From Clostridiales bacterium (GTDB taxonomy: Bacteria; Bacillota; Clostridia; Christensenellales; DUVY01), in contig JAITNT010000178.1 in the NCBI GenBank assembly GCA_031290295.1, positions 1-6,414 on the forward strand: a DNA stretch of 6,414 bases. Reading direction: 5' to 3'. Numbering within the stretch: position 1 is the stretch's first letter; each line of letters begins with the position of its first letter. A model generated the notes under the pieces. The model was given only the letters and a program-made list of their open reading frames with translations. It did no database searches and had not been told where the DNA came from. Shown here piece after piece: positions 5,533 through 6,414 of this stretch. A program made the position numbers and the translations under genes.

Positions 5533-5717
5533 AGAAACCGCCGTTATGTACGGGGCTGCAAAGCGGGTCAACCTCTTGATAAATAACCGCGCCGCTTGCG
5601 TTCCGTTTTTGTGTTTTTGCTCATTTATCGCGCGCGCTTCCGGTACGGCTTGCCGGCGCCCCAAAAATCTCCGCTAAAGCCGGAGCCAAAAAGAATAAGC
5701 GTGCCAAAGGAATTTAT
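5533..5717 (+). other. 185-bp dapA-dapB spacer with inverted repeats
   Basis: No gene is seen here. GATAAAT (5578-5584) and ATTTATC (5623-5629) form a 7-bp inverted repeat with a GC-rich, then T-rich interval (TTTTTGTGTTTTTG, 5606-5619) between. A second hairpin, CTCCG/CGGAG (5669-5673 with 5681-5685), is followed on the minus strand by a T-run (5667-5663) and could terminate antisense transcription; on the plus strand it lacks one. The spacer is far longer than the 21 bp between asd and dapA, which could mean partial termination or a separate control point for dapB, though no clear promoter was found. Confidence 0.5.
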
Positions 5718-6414
5718 ATGAAGATAATTATATGCGGTCTTAACGGCAAAATGGGTCAAGCGGTATATACCGCCGCGATAAGCGCGGGGCATTCCGTTGC
5801 GGCGGGTATCGACGGTACGGAGGCGGCGCACGGCGTTCCCCTGTTTAAGGATTTTTCCGGCGCGCCCGAAGCGGACGTAATAATCGACTTTTCGCGCCCG
5901 TCCGCGCTTAACATGCTTTTAGGGCACGCCGTAAAAACAAAAACCCCTCTCGTGCTCGCTACGACGGGCTATTCCGAAGCCGAAACCGAAGCGATACAAG
6001 CCGCCGCCAAAAAAACCGCGGTGTTCTTTTCGCGCAATATGTCGCTCGGAATATCGCTGCTGTCCGCCTTATGCGAAAAAGCCGCCAAGGTTTTAGGCGC
6101 GGCGTTCGAGGTGGAAATCATCGAAAAACACCATAACCAAAAGGCGGACGCGCCCAGCGGCACCGCGCTTATGCTTGCCGAAGCAGTCAAATCGGGCAGA
6201 TCCGACGGGCTGAACATAATATCCGGACGCGCCGGGTCTAGCTGCAAAAGGCAACCGGACGAGCTGGGAATACACTCCGTGCGCGGCGGCGGTATAATCG
6301 GCGAGCATGAGGTAATGTTCATAGCGCCCGACGAAATAATCACCCTCTCCCACTCCGCCTACAGCCGCGCGATATTCGCAAAAGGCGCAATATCCGCCGC
6401 CGAATACCTAAAAG
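5718..6414 (+). CDS. dapB: 4-Hydroxy-tetrahydrodipicolinate reductase (3' end missing)
   Basis: Reduces the DapA product to tetrahydrodipicolinate with NAD(P)H; cytoplasmic, normally a tetramer. 232 codons are present and the frame is open at the window edge; Gram-positive relatives are about 250 residues, so roughly 15-20 are missing. Visible motifs: nucleotide-binding GLNGKMG (7-13), DFSRPSA (57-63), ATTGYS (81-86), the signature EKHHNQKADAPSGTA (136-150) with catalytic H138 and K142 (equivalent to E. coli H159 and K163), RGGGIIGEHEV (189-199) and SHSAYSRAIFAKGA (211-224). The start ATG has AAAGGA 6 nt upstream. It is the third consecutive step of the pathway after asd and dapA, but is separated from dapA by 185 bp. 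Confidence 0.95.
   Translation, partial: MKIIICGLNGKMGQAVYTAAISAGHSVAAGIDGTEAAHGVPLFKDFSGAPEADVIIDFSRPSALNMLLGHAVKTKTPLVLATTGYSEAETEAIQAAAKKTAVFFSRNMSLGISLLSALCEKAAKVLGAAFEVEIIEKHHNQKADAPSGTALMLAEAVKSGRSDGLNIISGRAGSSCKRQPDELGIHSVRGGGIIGEHEVMFIAPDEIITLSHSAYSRAIFAKGAISAAEYLK

Overview
The window looks like chromosomal DNA from a Gram-positive, Firmicutes-type bacterium, most likely an uncultured clostridial lineage. The reasons are strong AAGGAG/GGAGG ribosome-binding sites, compact gene spacing, YqeM-like and YesL-like (DUF624) proteins that are typical of Firmicutes, and short Gram-positive forms of Asd, DapA and DapB. Coding regions are moderately GC-rich, with AT-rich stretches in front of the genes. 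I cannot name a species from the sequence.

Left half (1-2840, minus strand): a three-gene operon read right to left. It begins with an M20D-type metal-dependent amidohydrolase (1758-2840). Next, 24 bp on, is a six-helix membrane protein with a long charged tail (459-1733). Directly abutting it is a SAM-dependent methyltransferase (1-458) that runs off the left edge of the window.

Middle (2841-3636): an unusually long, roughly 800-bp divergent intergenic region. Two back-to-back promoter candidates lie at about 2916-2961. From there to a strong intrinsic terminator at 3531-3568 there is no convincing protein gene, but there are many hairpins and diverged repeats. The terminator sits only about 15 nt before the ribosome-binding sites of the next operon, so it is placed to act as an attenuator. 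After it come two copies of a 17-nt sequence that each contain a Shine-Dalgarno site. The first serves a 13-codon leader ORF whose stop overlaps the start of asd (ATGA).

Right half (3637-6414, plus strand): asd, dapA and dapB, the last cut by the right edge. They are consecutive enzymes from aspartyl phosphate through aspartate semialdehyde to tetrahydrodipicolinate, the common trunk of lysine and diaminopimelate (peptidoglycan) synthesis. The divergent M20 amidohydrolase could be the N-acetyl-diaminopimelate deacetylase of the acetylase branch of the same pathway, but sequence alone does not settle that.

The most interesting part is the 2930-3640 control region: a candidate long structured leader with a terminator, a possible competing antiterminator pairing, and a translationally coupled mini-ORF. 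It does not look to me like the lysine riboswitch that often precedes such genes. A simpler alternative is that 2960-3300 is a cluster of interspersed intergenic repeats and only the last 100-200 nt regulate asd.
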